Source of the DNA: Phycisphaerales bacterium
GTDB taxonomy: Bacteria > Planctomycetota > Phycisphaerae > Phycisphaerales > UBA1924
DNA length: 5,185 nt
Direction of reading: 5' to 3'
Assembly: GCA_019747615.1 (NCBI GenBank)
Contig: JAIEQQ010000066.1
Location: 1 to 5,185 of the forward strand
The notes under the pieces: model-generated
Databases searched by the model: none
What the model saw: the letters and a program-made list of their open reading frames with translations, nothing else
What the model was told of the DNA's origin: nothing
Shown here: positions 4,692-5,185 of the stretch, piece by piece
Layout: each line of letters starts with the position of its first letter
Numbering within the stretch: position 1 is the stretch's first letter
Made by a program: the position numbers and the translations under genes

Positions 4692-5185
4692 ATGTCCCAA
4701 TCCCCTCAAGAGCAGCAGGTCGATCTGTCGCTCATGAAGGGTGTGGCGGCCAATGACCCCGCCTCGATCGCACAGTTGTACGACCGGTTCTCTTCGCTTG
4801 TGTATCGAATGGCCTATCAGATCCTCCCCACGCGTTCGGATGCCGAGGACGCGGTTCAAGAAGTCTTCATCCGTCTCTGGAGAACTGCCGATCGATTTGA
4901 TCCCAACCGAGCCGCCCTGGTGACATGGGTCATGCTCATCACGCGAAGGTTCCTGGTCGATCGACTGCGTCGCAGCCGCTCGGCCCTCCGCCCCAGCGTG
5001 CTGGATGAGAAGCACTCAACAGTCGCGGCCTCGTCGTCCGGTGTCGGTTTCAGCGCAGAACAACAGGAGCGGATGGCCGCCCTGATGAAACGAATTGACC
5101 AGCTTCCCGAGTTGCAGCGTGTCGTGGTCGTGAGGGCGTATCTCAACGGCCAGACCTTGCGGCAGATCGGCGAAGAGTTGAATAC
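4692..5185 (+). CDS. ECF-type RNA polymerase sigma factor (truncated by right edge)
   Basis: An open frame of 164 complete codons runs off the window with no stop. Residues ~25-95 are sigma region 2: IAQLYDRFSSLVYRMAYQIL, then DAEDAVQEVFIRLWR (50-64), which includes the core-binding helix, and TWVMLITRRFLVDRLRRSR (78-96), which recognises and melts the -10 element. A Ser/Ala-rich linker (97-122) leads to region 4: LMKRIDQLPELQRVVVVRAY (131-150), then GQTLRQIGEEL (153-163), the first part of the helix-turn-helix that reads the -35 element. Only the recognition helix and tail are missing. The style of region 2 (LYDRF...VYRMAYQIL, RFDPNRAALVTWV) recalls SigK-like ECF groups paired with RskA or ChrR-type anti-sigma factors. 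The partner gene would be expected immediately downstream, which is inference. The protein would direct a stress or envelope regulon. Confidence 0.93.
   Translation, partial: MSQSPQEQQVDLSLMKGVAANDPASIAQLYDRFSSLVYRMAYQILPTRSDAEDAVQEVFIRLWRTADRFDPNRAALVTWVMLITRRFLVDRLRRSRSALRPSVLDEKHSTVAASSSGVGFSAEQQERMAALMKRIDQLPELQRVVVVRAYLNGQTLRQIGEELN

Noticed and set aside
4581..5015. A 144-codon open frame on the minus strand
   Set aside because: It is antisense to the sigma factor gene, whose frame has textbook region 2 and region 4 motifs and a good ribosome binding site.

Overview
The window reads as ordinary chromosome from a GC-rich planctomycete, most likely a member of the Phycisphaerae. The grounds are the pseudopilin with a GFSLIDVLVS start, the cyclophilin with a long N-terminal extension, a deoC gene beside what looks like an aldehyde dehydrogenase gene, and intergenic spacers full of short palindromic and tandem repeats. 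This placement rests on recalled family resemblance, not on a search. No phage, CRISPR, transposase, rRNA or tRNA signature was seen.

Layout. Minus strand, right to left: a pseudopilin-like secreted or surface protein (3610-4395), a secreted cyclophilin-type peptidyl-prolyl isomerase (2243-3505), deoxyribose-phosphate aldolase DeoC (916-2013), a small lipoprotein (439-858), and the first 56 codons of a probable aldehyde dehydrogenase that runs off the left edge (1-170). Plus strand: an ECF RNA polymerase sigma factor (4692 to the right edge, cut within its region 4). The sigma and pseudopilin genes are divergent and share a 296-bp control region with recognisable promoter-like and operator-like elements.

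How the genes may work together. DeoC splits 2-deoxyribose 5-phosphate into glyceraldehyde 3-phosphate and acetaldehyde, and an aldehyde dehydrogenase could oxidise the acetaldehyde. The left end is therefore plausibly a deoxynucleoside or deoxyribose catabolic cluster, with a small lipoprotein of unknown role between the two enzymes. The cyclophilin and pseudopilin are both exported-type proteins with no visible link to that pathway. The sigma factor probably precedes an anti-sigma gene outside the window.

Non-coding content. Three spacers carry distinct repeats: a pair of inverted arms around the palindrome GGCAGGCGTCCCGCCTGCC (225-434), a direct TAGGCACTGG repeat (191-214), and two opposed arrays of an 8-bp unit (2070-2117 and 2164-2195). 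The most unusual coding feature is an in-frame, low-complexity insertion of about 50 residues inside DeoC. It contains an imperfect hairpin and a 9-bp Pro-Pro-Thr repeat. No complete novel system is visible.
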